Shown here: in pieces, positions 8,189 to 14,904 of the stretch | Layout of the letters: each line of letters begins with the position of its first letter | How positions within the stretch are numbered: position 1 is the stretch's first letter | Origin: Bremerella cremea | Lineage (GTDB): Bacteria; Planctomycetota; Planctomycetia; Pirellulales; Pirellulaceae | Reading direction: 5' to 3' | DNA length: 64,000 nt | Assembly: GCF_003335505.1 (NCBI RefSeq) | Contig: NZ_QPEX01000019.1 | Location: 124,001 to 188,000, forward strand | Translations under genes and position numbers: made by a program | Notes under the pieces: generated by a model | Database searches by the model: none | What the model saw: only the letters and a program-made list of their open reading frames with translations | What the model was told of the DNA's origin: nothing

Positions 8189-9478
8189 ATGTCGATCGAA
8201 CTCCGAAAACGCCTCTTTGACCAACTTGACCAACTTGTGCTGATCGACCCGCACACGCACATCAACGCGCTCGACCCCTCTTCGCATACTTTGGCCGACA
8301 TTCTGGGTTACCACTATTATACAGAGCTGTCACATTCCGCTGGCATGTCGAAAGAGCGAATCGAAGAGGAAGGGATCAGCGGTAAGGAGAAGGTCGGCCG
8401 CTTGATCGAAAACTTCGGCCCGATCACCAATACGATTCAATATAGTTGGTTCATCGAGATGGCCCAAAAGCTGTTGGACTTCGATGGGGATTCCGTCGAT
8501 GCCAACAATTGGGAAAAGCTTTACGATACCGCCGAAGCCAAAATGTCCGCTGGCAACTGGACAGAAACCGTCTTCGAGAAAAGCCGCCTGGAATCGGTCT
8601 TCCTAACCAACGATTTTGACGACCCGTTAGAAGGCTTTGACACGTCGAAATACATTCCCTGCCTGCGCACGGACGACTTGGTCTTTCATTTGACCAACCC
8701 TCGGACCAAAGTCCGCTTATTTGAAGCAACCAATACCGAAATTACCAATGTTGCCTCGGCGCGAATAGCAATCGGTAAATTGTTCGATCATTTCACGAGC
8801 AAAGGGGCGAAGGCTTGCGCGATTTCCCTTCCCCCCTGCTTTGCCCCAGTTCAGGTTTCCGATGCTCGCGCCGAAACGGCGCTGGCCAGCGTGCTTTCCA
8901 AAGGAAGTAGTGCCGACGAAGCAGACCAGCGAGCCGTGAGCAACTTCATTTTCTGGACCCTGGCCGAGAACTGCCGCACCTTCAAGCTACCGTTCGACTT
9001 GATGATTGGCGTGAACCGCAAGGTCTTTCCCGCAGGCGTCTACCAAGGCCAAGACTTGTATGACAGCCGGGTTTCGCTGATCCAGTACAAAGACCTCCTG
9101 AACGCGTTCCCGGATGTAACGTTCCCCATTTCGGTCTTAGCCAGCGTTACGAACCAGGAATTGGTCAGCTACTCGTGGATCTTCCCCAACGTGGTCGCCA
9201 ATGGGCATTGGTGGTACAGCAACACGCCCACCTACATCCAACAAGATTGTGCAGCCCGACTAGAAGCCATTCCCCGAACCAAGCAAATTGGCTACTACAG
9301 CGACATGTACAAAATGGAGTTCGCCCTGCCGAAGTTCGCCATGTACAAGCGAATTTTGGCCAAAGTCCTAGCTGAAAACTTCGTGATCGATCGAAATTGG
9401 TCGGAAGAATCGGCCATCGAACTCGGCACACAGCTTCTGCGCGGCAATGTCGAGACCATCTTCAACGTAGGCAAATAA
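8189..9478 (+). CDS. Amidohydrolase-superfamily protein, uronate isomerase-like
   Basis: The 429-residue protein carries the metal-binding HTH at residues 22-24 in LIDPHTHINALDPS, the arrangement seen in uronate isomerases (UxaC) of the amidohydrolase superfamily. Further UxaC-like marks are GHWWYSNTPTYIQ (cf. the G.WWF segment), YYSDMYKMEFALPKFAMYKR near the C-terminus (cf. the S.D.R.F..Y.RHEYFRR region) and a long helical insert after the first strand. It is shorter than a typical UxaC (about 470) and lacks hexuronate-pathway neighbours, so isomerisation of glucuronate or galacturonate is a family-based guess. It appears to be a single-gene unit; a 9-bp stem hairpin follows it. Confidence 0.75.
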   Translation: MSIELRKRLFDQLDQLVLIDPHTHINALDPSSHTLADILGYHYYTELSHSAGMSKERIEEEGISGKEKVGRLIENFGPITNTIQYSWFIEMAQKLLDFDGDSVDANNWEKLYDTAEAKMSAGNWTETVFEKSRLESVFLTNDFDDPLEGFDTSKYIPCLRTDDLVFHLTNPRTKVRLFEATNTEITNVASARIAIGKLFDHFTSKGAKACAISLPPCFAPVQVSDARAETALASVLSKGSSADEADQRAVSNFIFWTLAENCRTFKLPFDLMIGVNRKVFPAGVYQGQDLYDSRVSLIQYKDLLNAFPDVTFPISVLASVTNQELVSYSWIFPNVVANGHWWYSNTPTYIQQDCAARLEAIPRTKQIGYYSDMYKMEFALPKFAMYKRILAKVLAENFVIDRNWSEESAIELGTQLLRGNVETIFNVGK

Positions 9479-9504
9479 CTTAACCCTCAATGCCACAAAC
9501 ACTT

Positions 9505-9532
9505 ACGGCTGCAAAGGTGAAATTGCAGCCGT
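9505..9532 (+). terminator. Hairpin after the uronate-isomerase-like gene
   Basis: ACGGCTGCA pairs perfectly with TGCAGCCGT across a ten-base loop, 26 bases after the stop codon. No T tract follows, so it is either a weak intrinsic terminator or an mRNA end protector. Confidence 0.5.
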
Positions 9533-9920
9533 ATTGGCCAGGGTTAAAATGTGCTGCCTACCAAATTTTCAATTCACAAGTTCACACTGAAAAACTGGCG
9601 AAAACTCCGCCACCCCCTATTTTGCCGTAAGATGTTATCTGTATATCACTTACAGCACATCACAGGCATTCCATTTAAAACAGTTGGAATGATTTTCAAT
9701 GTTTTTTCGTCTGCCAGACGAACCTTTCTTTGGGCAACGGCATCTAGCCCTATATCCTTGCTGACGGTTTTTTGAATCGCACGCTGGGAGAATCTTTGTT
9801 GTTGCCGAGGGTCACTTGGCGATTTAAGATTCAATAATCCACACACTTGGAAGGTGTGCGGATTCCAACTTCTACTTCATAGTTCTCTCACTGCGCACAA
9901 TCGCGTAGGAGGATGTAACA
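9533..9920 (+). other. Hairpin-dense non-coding stretch ahead of a short ORF
   Basis: I see no gene in this AT-richer stretch. It holds several inverted repeats: 9623-9657 (TGCCGTAAG with CTTACAGCA, one mismatch), 9668-9690 (ATTCCA/TGGAAT), 9708-9720 (CGTCTG C CAGACG), 9791-9831 (AATCTT/AAGATT around an inner GCC/GGC) and 9838-9862 (TCC-CACAC/GTGTG-GGA). A strong ribosome site AGGAGG at 9907-9912 precedes ATG 9921. This may be a structured 5' leader, but hairpins of this size also arise by chance. Confidence 0.3.
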
Positions 9921-10223
9921 ATGCGTTCCAACATCATCAACATTCGCGCCAATATCGCCGCCGTCGTCGCCCGTGTTAATGCGGTCGTCGTTGATGTTAT
10001 TCGCAGTGCATCCGCCACCGGTTTGCGCCTCTACGGCCATACATGGCAAACGCAATATGGGCAGACGTGGTTTAAACCAACCACGTTAAAACCGTCCGAT
10101 TGTTTGGTGCCATGTCTTGCTCTGCGATGTCTAGGCGGCGGTCTATCAAGTACCGGCATGCCTATGTCGCTCTCCATGCGATTCCAAAATGAGGAATCGC
10201 TGGGCCGGATACCCAGAAGCTAA
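9921..10223 (+). CDS. Possible small protein with strong ribosome site, unknown function
   Basis: A 100-codon frame starts 8 bases after AGGAGG, the best Shine-Dalgarno match I noticed in this part of the window. The first 30 residues (MRSNIINIRANIAAVVARVN and on) read like an amphipathic or hydrophobic helix. The second half (CLVPCLALRCLGGG...) looks less like a normal protein, so the real product may be shorter or the frame may be fortuitous. It precedes an ECF sigma factor gene by about 200 bp on the same strand. No family recognised. Confidence 0.3.
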   Translation: MRSNIINIRANIAAVVARVNAVVVDVIRSASATGLRLYGHTWQTQYGQTWFKPTTLKPSDCLVPCLALRCLGGGLSSTGMPMSLSMRFQNEESLGRIPRS

Positions 10224-10429
10224 GGACCAACCGGTCCCGCACAATTTGCGAACGCTTCTGAGACGCTAGGCCCAAGAGTGACCGAGTTGTCTTGCTTTGT
10301 TGCGCTATTGCTTCATCGCAAGTTTTCCGACTCGACCGCTGGGTTCCTTTTGCCGTGTGCATAGACGTCTGTCTGCGACTCCCTGCACTGATTTAGCCAG
10401 AACTGCCTTGATATATACGTCTGGAAACT

Positions 10430-11011
10430 ATGATGAACGGAAACTCGTACAACGATGATCGTGACCGAATTGTCGACTTAGTCGCACAGGCCCAAACGGG
10501 TGACCGCGATGCATTTGGCCAGTTGGTAGAAATCTTCCAGCCGGTGGTGTTTGCAATTGCTTTGAAGCGGTTGCGTCACTACTGGGAAGCCCAGGAATTG
10601 AGCCAGGACGTCTTCATCCAGGCTATGGAAAAGCTAGGCCAGTTGCGTGAACCGGCTGCTTTCCCAGGCTGGCTGCGTTCGATCGCGGCTCGGATGGCTA
10701 TTAACCGGGCAGTTCGTCGGCCCAATGACTTCGCAACCGAGCCGGAAGCGTTGGCTGCCGTTTGTGTAGAAAACGCGACTCCGCTGCACGCGATTTTAGA
10801 AGTTGAGCGCCGCGATAACCTGGCCGTCGGAATCAGCCGACTCGGCGAGATGGACCGGGATACACTCCAGGCCTTCTACGTCGACGGACATTCCTTGCGG
10901 GAAATGAGCGACGAATTCGAGGCTCCGATCGGAACGATCAAGCGTCGGTTGCACGTTGCCCGTAAGCGGCTGGCCAAAGAGATGGAAGAACTGGAGGCGG
11001 TCGCCGTTTAG
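10430..11011 (+). CDS. RNA polymerase sigma factor, ECF type
   Basis: The 193-residue protein has the two-domain ECF layout. Region 2 covers about residues 25-85 (FGQLVEIFQPVVFAIALKR, then AQELSQDVFIQAMEKL), the core-binding and -10 recognition part. Region 4 covers about residues 135-185 (MDRDTLQAFYVDGHSLREMS, then APIGTIKRRLHVARKRL), the helix-turn-helix that reads the -35 element. It directs RNA polymerase to a subset of promoters. No anti-sigma factor lies next to it, which is common for planctomycete ECFs controlled by other means. ATG 10430 and ATG 10433 are both possible. A clear intrinsic terminator follows 45 bp after the stop. Confidence 0.9.
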   Translation: MMNGNSYNDDRDRIVDLVAQAQTGDRDAFGQLVEIFQPVVFAIALKRLRHYWEAQELSQDVFIQAMEKLGQLREPAAFPGWLRSIAARMAINRAVRRPNDFATEPEALAAVCVENATPLHAILEVERRDNLAVGISRLGEMDRDTLQAFYVDGHSLREMSDEFEAPIGTIKRRLHVARKRLAKEMEELEAVAV

Positions 11012-11055
11012 GCGACCAACACCCAACTTCCAGACCACAACCCAAGAGTTGACCG

Positions 11056-11092
11056 CGCCCCCGGTGCTCGCCCAGAGCCCGGGGGCGTTTTC
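11056..11092 (+). terminator. Intrinsic terminator of the sigma factor gene
   Basis: CGCCCCCGG pairs with CCGGGGGCG across a 14-base loop and is followed by TTTTC. It sits 45 bp downstream of the ECF sigma factor stop codon. Confidence 0.85.
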
Positions 11093-11160
11093 ATGCGCGG
11101 TTACCCGCGAAGCGACTTAGAATCGTGGTTTCTAACGCTGCACGTAATTGGGGCCTTAGC

Positions 11161-11499
11161 TTACACCTTTTTGACGTATTCCGACTTTAGCTGCATCGCA
11201 CCGATGCCGTCGATTTTGCAGTCGATATCGTGATCGCCGTCGACCAGACGAATATTCTTCACCTTCGTGCCCACCTTAACCACCAACGACGAACCTTTCA
11301 CCTTCAGGTCTTTTATCACCGTCACGGTGTCGCCGTCTTGCAGCGGATTGCCATTGGCATCTTTGATGACCGCAGCGTCAGCATTCTCTTCAGCCGCCAG
11401 TTTGCTCCATTCATGACCGCATGATGGGCAAACGAAAAGATCTCGATCTTCGTAGGTAAACTCAGAACCACATTCCGGACAATTCGGCAAATCACTCAT
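11161..11499 (-). CDS. yjdM: PhnA/YjdM-family zinc-ribbon protein
   Basis: The 112-residue protein begins [20 protein letters not shown] and continues [11 protein letters not shown], two CxxC pairs forming a zinc ribbon. The C-terminal half ([37 protein letters not shown]) is the compact beta domain of the PhnA/YjdM family. Despite the old name, the family is not itself a C-P bond cleaving enzyme in most bacteria, and its cellular role is unclear. I chose the internal ATG at 11499, which has CGGAG six bases upstream, over one eight codons earlier. It stands alone on the minus strand. Confidence 0.9.
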   Translation of the reverse strand: MSDLPNCPECGSEFTYEDRDLFVCPSCGHEWSKLAAEENADAAVIKDANGNPLQDGDTVTVIKDLKVKGSSLVVKVGTKVKNIRLVDGDHDIDCKIDGIGAMQLKSEYVKKV

Positions 11500-11636
11500 T
11501 TCAACTCCGATATTCTCAAACACTTCGCCGAATCATAACCCGGCAACTTCCAATAACCAGGATACTCTTATTGCCCCTTACCCGTGTAGGGCAGGCATTT
11601 TTCCAATCTTTCGACGTCTGCCTGCTGACGGTGGAC

Positions 11637-12182
11637 TTACGCTGGGCGATCCATTTGCTTTTGACAATAGGCCAGCAACTGCTCTCGCTCGTAGTGTGGC
11701 AACCAATTCACAAAGATCGAATAGTTCTCGCCATCCTTATCTTGCAAGCAAAGATACCCCTGGTAATCCAACTCATACGAAACGAGCTCTCTCCACGGGA
11801 TTTCCATTTCAATCTTTTGCCGATCGACGGCAAAATGGCCGCATATGCCATAAGAATTAAGCGATAGCGGCGCATAAACTTGAGCATAATTCGCCGCAAA
11901 ATAAAAAGTCGCTGCAACGATCACAAAAGCAATTACAGCCCAAGTAATCGTCTTTATGCCGACCAGGTAAATCCCCATCTCAGCCAAGCCAACAAAAGCA
12001 ATTCCAAGTGTGGCAGAAATCGCCATAAAACAATACATCACATAACGAAGTCCGCTTGCGACCGTGCTGCCCAGCAGTATCTCATGTTCGCCTTTACTGG
12101 CGGCGCCGGCACGCTGCCAGCGTGCTACTTTAGGATCGCAACCTTGGGGAGATTGAAACGGATTCTCTGATGCATCAGTCAC
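11637..12182 (-). CDS. NPFQSP-tagged membrane protein with PH-like C-terminal domain
   Basis: The 181-residue protein starts MTDASENPFQSPQ. Two pairs of hydrophobic helices fill about residues 45-110. The tail has IEMEIPWRELVSYELDYQGY and then FVNWLPHYEREQLL, a pattern like the bacterial PH-type (YcxB-like) domains that follow two membrane helices. The GTG start lies inside the last codons of the upstream gene (8-base overlap), so translation is coupled. It is the last gene of a three-gene minus-strand unit (13422 to 11637). Function unknown. Confidence 0.65.
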   Translation of the reverse strand: MTDASENPFQSPQGCDPKVARWQRAGAASKGEHEILLGSTVASGLRYVMYCFMAISATLGIAFVGLAEMGIYLVGIKTITWAVIAFVIVAATFYFAANYAQVYAPLSLNSYGICGHFAVDRQKIEMEIPWRELVSYELDYQGYLCLQDKDGENYSIFVNWLPHYEREQLLAYCQKQMDRPA

Positions 12183-12717
12183 TTTCTGGCGCCATCCAGT
12201 CGGAATAGAACGCCAGTGTTGCCTTGAGCGGCTTCCAACGACCTCCCCCTAAGAGACGCAAATCGGCGATCGATTCGCTTCCGGTAGTGGTCGTTACCAC
12301 CATGCGATCACGTGGGGCAAAGCGGATATTCGTAATTTGATTCCAGGGAATCGTCCGCAAGTTCCAAGTCCCACCATCCTCGAACTTCGCTTGAACTCCC
12401 CCTTCATCAATCACCAATGGAAAACACTCTTTAGCGCGATTGGCCCGATGCCAGTGATTGATGGTTGTGGCAATACAACTCAGCGTCATCAACAGCATGA
12501 TGACCAAGACGATCACCGCTCCTCCCCCACTCAAAAGGCTGGCAAAGGCAACGAATGCAACCGTCAACAAGCCCAACAAGATGGAAAGAATCGCAGCAAT
12601 CGTGGCCTGAAAGATCTCTTTAGCAACAACCTCGCGCTGGTGGGCTTGAAAGATACGATGCTCGGACCGTGAAACCTCGACGGGAGAAGCAAACGGATTC
12701 TCGTTAGGTTCCACCAC
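12175..12717 (-). CDS. NPFASP-tagged membrane protein with PH-like C-terminal domain
   Basis: The 180-residue protein starts MVEPNENPFASPVEVSRSE (GTG start). Two long hydrophobic helices cover about residues 38-90, and the C-terminal part contains TWNLRTIPWNQITNIRF and a beta-rich end, again like a bacterial PH-type domain. Its architecture parallels the next gene, suggesting an old duplication. It starts six bases after the upstream stop and overlaps the downstream gene by eight bases. Function unknown. Confidence 0.65.
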   Translation of the reverse strand: MVEPNENPFASPVEVSRSEHRIFQAHQREVVAKEIFQATIAAILSILLGLLTVAFVAFASLLSGGGAVIVLVIMLLMTLSCIATTINHWHRANRAKECFPLVIDEGGVQAKFEDGGTWNLRTIPWNQITNIRFAPRDRMVVTTTTGSESIADLRLLGGGRWKPLKATLAFYSDWMAPESD

Positions 12718-12723
12718 ACTAGC

Positions 12724-13422
12724 TCACGTCGTCAACGGTACTTCGGAGGCACAGAAGGCATGATACCTATCAGCCAATTGCTGCATCGCTTTTTTCCCCT
12801 CCGCGCGTACTAACTGGATACGCGAACGACGGATGACTCCTTTTTCCAAATGGGCAGTAAACAGTGGCAAAGTCACTACCACCGTTTCTTCATTGGTCCG
12901 CCGAACCTGCATCTTTTCGCAGTCGCCAGGGTATACGAACAGACCGTATTGTACGGCATCTAAGCAGCCAACCACGACCGCCATCGGGCCATCAAGCTCC
13001 ACTCGATCCAAAGGCCCCAGTCCAGGCGGATTCCAACCCCCTTCGGCATTCATGGTGCTGATCGAGTTGGCATCGTCGAAGCGGAAGCGGAGTGGCAAAC
13101 CAGGATCAGAGTCCAACAGCGCCGTCTGGCGGGAAAGGATCAATTCAATCCCATCTCGTTCCGGCAAAATCCGGTTATAGATTTCGGTCGAAAGCTGGCT
13201 CTCGTCCGAAGTGTAAGTCTCGACCAAGTCGTCCCCCCGAACATAGAAATCGGTACGAGGGCCTATCGAAGCAAGTTCCCACTGGGCGACCTCCCAATTC
13301 CTTGGCTGAGAAAGGAACTTGGCGACCATCTTATTGGGGAACGCTGCCACCGAAAGTTGAAAGTCATCGATCGCACAGCGATGAATGACGTCGTAATCAG
13401 AGATCCAGATCGAGTTGCTCAT
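12724..13422 (-). CDS. Conserved-looking protein of unknown function, first gene of a three-gene unit
   Basis: I do not recognise this 232-residue protein. It starts MSNSIWISDYDVIHRC from ATG 13422; an upstream in-frame extension would run into the terminator hairpin at 13479-13509, so I excluded it. It is largely beta-rich and soluble, with no signal peptide or membrane helix, and contains RVELDGPMAVVVGCLDAVQYG and YPGDCEKMQVRRTNEE. It is followed after six bases by an NPFASP-tagged membrane protein gene. A promoter and a terminator-ended candidate RNA lie just upstream, so expression may involve read-through or attenuation. Confidence 0.6.
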   Translation of the reverse strand: MSNSIWISDYDVIHRCAIDDFQLSVAAFPNKMVAKFLSQPRNWEVAQWELASIGPRTDFYVRGDDLVETYTSDESQLSTEIYNRILPERDGIELILSRQTALLDSDPGLPLRFRFDDANSISTMNAEGGWNPPGLGPLDRVELDGPMAVVVGCLDAVQYGLFVYPGDCEKMQVRRTNEETVVVTLPLFTAHLEKGVIRRSRIQLVRAEGKKAMQQLADRYHAFCASEVPLTT

Positions 13423-13470
13423 GGATATGATTTTCGCCAATCCACAAGAAACGAAAACCCCAGCAAGAAA

Positions 13471-13600
13471 TAAAAAAACCCCGTCGCTCACCAAGGCAAG
13501 TCGACGGGGCCGGAACAGAGAAGAGGCCGATGTGTTGCACCGAAATTGTAAAATTGCGATGCGGTATGAAAAACTTTAAACCGCTGTTCCAGGGATGATG
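13471..13600 (-). ncRNA. Candidate structured small RNA or attenuated leader
   Basis: Reading the minus strand from about 13600, the sequence folds into: a 7-bp closing helix GGAACAG (13590-13584) with CTGTTCC (13518-13512); an inner GCGGT/ACCGC hairpin (13584-13561); a second hairpin (13562-13537) with GCATCG pairing CGGTGC and an AATT/AATT extension around UUAC; then an intrinsic terminator. The terminator is CCCCGTCG (13509-13502) with CGACGGGG (13486-13479) followed by seven T and A. A good -10/-35 pair lies just upstream. Length would be about 125 nt. It could be a free small RNA or a terminated leader of the gene starting at 13422. It does not look like 6S, SRP, tmRNA or RNase P RNA. 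Confidence 0.5.
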
Positions 13601-13606
13601 TAGTAG

Positions 13607-13634
13607 ATGATACCAAAAAACGGAAAGGTGTCCA
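13607..13634 (-). promoter_or_regulatory. Predicted promoter of the candidate small RNA
   Basis: On the minus strand TGGACA (13634-13629) and TATCAT (13612-13607) are separated by 16 bases, close to the housekeeping -35/-10 pattern. A start near 13600 would lie just before the structured segment. Region 13635-13799 shows nothing else clear apart from the ribosome site of the next plus-strand gene. Confidence 0.45.
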
Positions 13635-13799
13635 CAAGAATTTTGCAAGTTTTTTGCAATCCGAAAGCCTAGTAATTCACTTCAAATTAAACAGGAAATC
13701 CCCTTCAATTGAACAAGTTCCTCGATTATCAAAAACATGGTAGAAACGGCCTTCAGATCGGTTTTGCCTCGACGTTTAACCTGCCAGGAAAGAAACTTA

Positions 13800-14579
13800 A
13801 TGTCTTCTTACTTAACAAGTTGCGAAAAGGCAGCCCGTGCTGCCGGCGAAGTGCTCCTCCAATGGAGGGGAAAGTTTCAGGTTCGTGAGAAAGGACGAGC
13901 TGACTTGGTCACTGATGCCGATGTGGCTGCCCAGAAGGCAATCGAAGAGATCCTGCTGAGCGACTTCCCAGACTTCGAGTTCCTTGGAGAAGAAGGTCCC
14001 GCAGGCGTGTCCCGCTCTACCGGCAGTCCATTTTGCTGGATCGTCGACCCCTTAGATGGCACCACCAACTATGTGCATGGTTTGCCGAATTATTCGGTTT
14101 CCATCGGCCTGGCAAAAGCCGGAACCATAATAGCCGGCGTTGTTTACGATCCTGTCTTCGATCGCTGCTTTAAAGCCGAAAAAGGCCAAGGGGCCTATCT
14201 AAACGACGAGAGAATCGAGGTCAGCTCCGCGCGGTCCTTAGACGAAGCTCTCATTGCCGCTAGCTTCGCGGCCAGCATTCAGAAGGGTTCTCCTGAAATC
14301 AAGGATTTTGTCAACATTCTGACTCAATCTCGCGGAATTCGCCGACTAGGCTCGGCAGCCCTCAACTTGGCCTATGTGGCCTCAGGCTGCCTCGATGGTT
14401 ATTGGGCAGGCTCGAACAAGCCTTGGGATGTTGCCGCAGGGGTGATTCTAGTGCAAGAAGCTGGCGGAATTGTCCAAGGTTACGGCCAGGAAGCTTTCGA
14501 TATCCAACGGCCCAAGATCGTGGCAACGTGTACGCCCGAGCTACAAGCAGCCATCCAGGACCAAATCACTAGTTTCTAA
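13800..14579 (+). CDS. suhB: Inositol monophosphatase family protein
   Basis: The 259-residue protein has the full set of inositol-phosphatase motifs: DLVTDADVAAQ, the acidic GEEG, IVDPLDGTTNYVHGLP (metal-binding motif A) and the late WDVAAGVILVQEAGG (motif B). The family hydrolyses myo-inositol-1-phosphate and related sugar phosphates with Mg2+ in the cytoplasm; the SuhB and 3',5'-bisphosphate phosphatase branches share these motifs. I chose ATG 13800, which follows AGGAAAG and matches the usual family start, over an in-frame ATG at 13737. It appears to be a single-gene unit. Confidence 0.9.
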   Translation: MSSYLTSCEKAARAAGEVLLQWRGKFQVREKGRADLVTDADVAAQKAIEEILLSDFPDFEFLGEEGPAGVSRSTGSPFCWIVDPLDGTTNYVHGLPNYSVSIGLAKAGTIIAGVVYDPVFDRCFKAEKGQGAYLNDERIEVSSARSLDEALIAASFAASIQKGSPEIKDFVNILTQSRGIRRLGSAALNLAYVASGCLDGYWAGSNKPWDVAAGVILVQEAGGIVQGYGQEAFDIQRPKIVATCTPELQAAIQDQITSF

Positions 14580-14904
14580 ACGAGAGTGCGAGAATTGCCC
14601 CTGTAAGGGCTATCCCAGGAGTTGTGGGTGCTATAATTGGTGCAACTGGAATTTTTTTCGTAGTTTTCGTAGGTCGGTATCGTTAACCAATCGCAGGCAA
14701 CGAGCTCGACTAAATAAACTGGAATGACAACGCCACGTGGCGAGAATATAGCGTGAAAGAATGTGATTCGGCTCCCTCTGCAAGAAGTCGCTATTCGCAA
14801 TTTCGGGAGCCGGCCGCTCAACCGCATTACTCGCACTTGGCAATCGCCTTCTCATCTTTGGGCGACTTATCCGACTCCTCGTTCAGCAGAAATTCCCTGA
14901 CTCC
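14580..14904 (+). promoter_or_regulatory. Intergenic region with extended -10 promoter and long-loop stem
   Basis: No gene is visible. TGCTATAAT at 14629-14637 is an extended -10 element with consensus TATAAT and could start the giant-gene mRNA, giving a leader of about 260 nt. Within that leader CGGCTCCC (14769-14776) pairs with GGGAGCCG (14805-14812) across a 28-base loop. I see no clear ribosome site before ATG 14905. Confidence 0.4.

Noticed and set aside
9551-9775. 74-codon plus-strand frame
   Set aside because: No ribosome site, crosses several hairpins and has no recognisable protein features.
13397-13648. 83-codon minus-strand frame across the candidate small RNA
   Set aside because: No ribosome site, unusual composition, and the frame runs through an intrinsic terminator.
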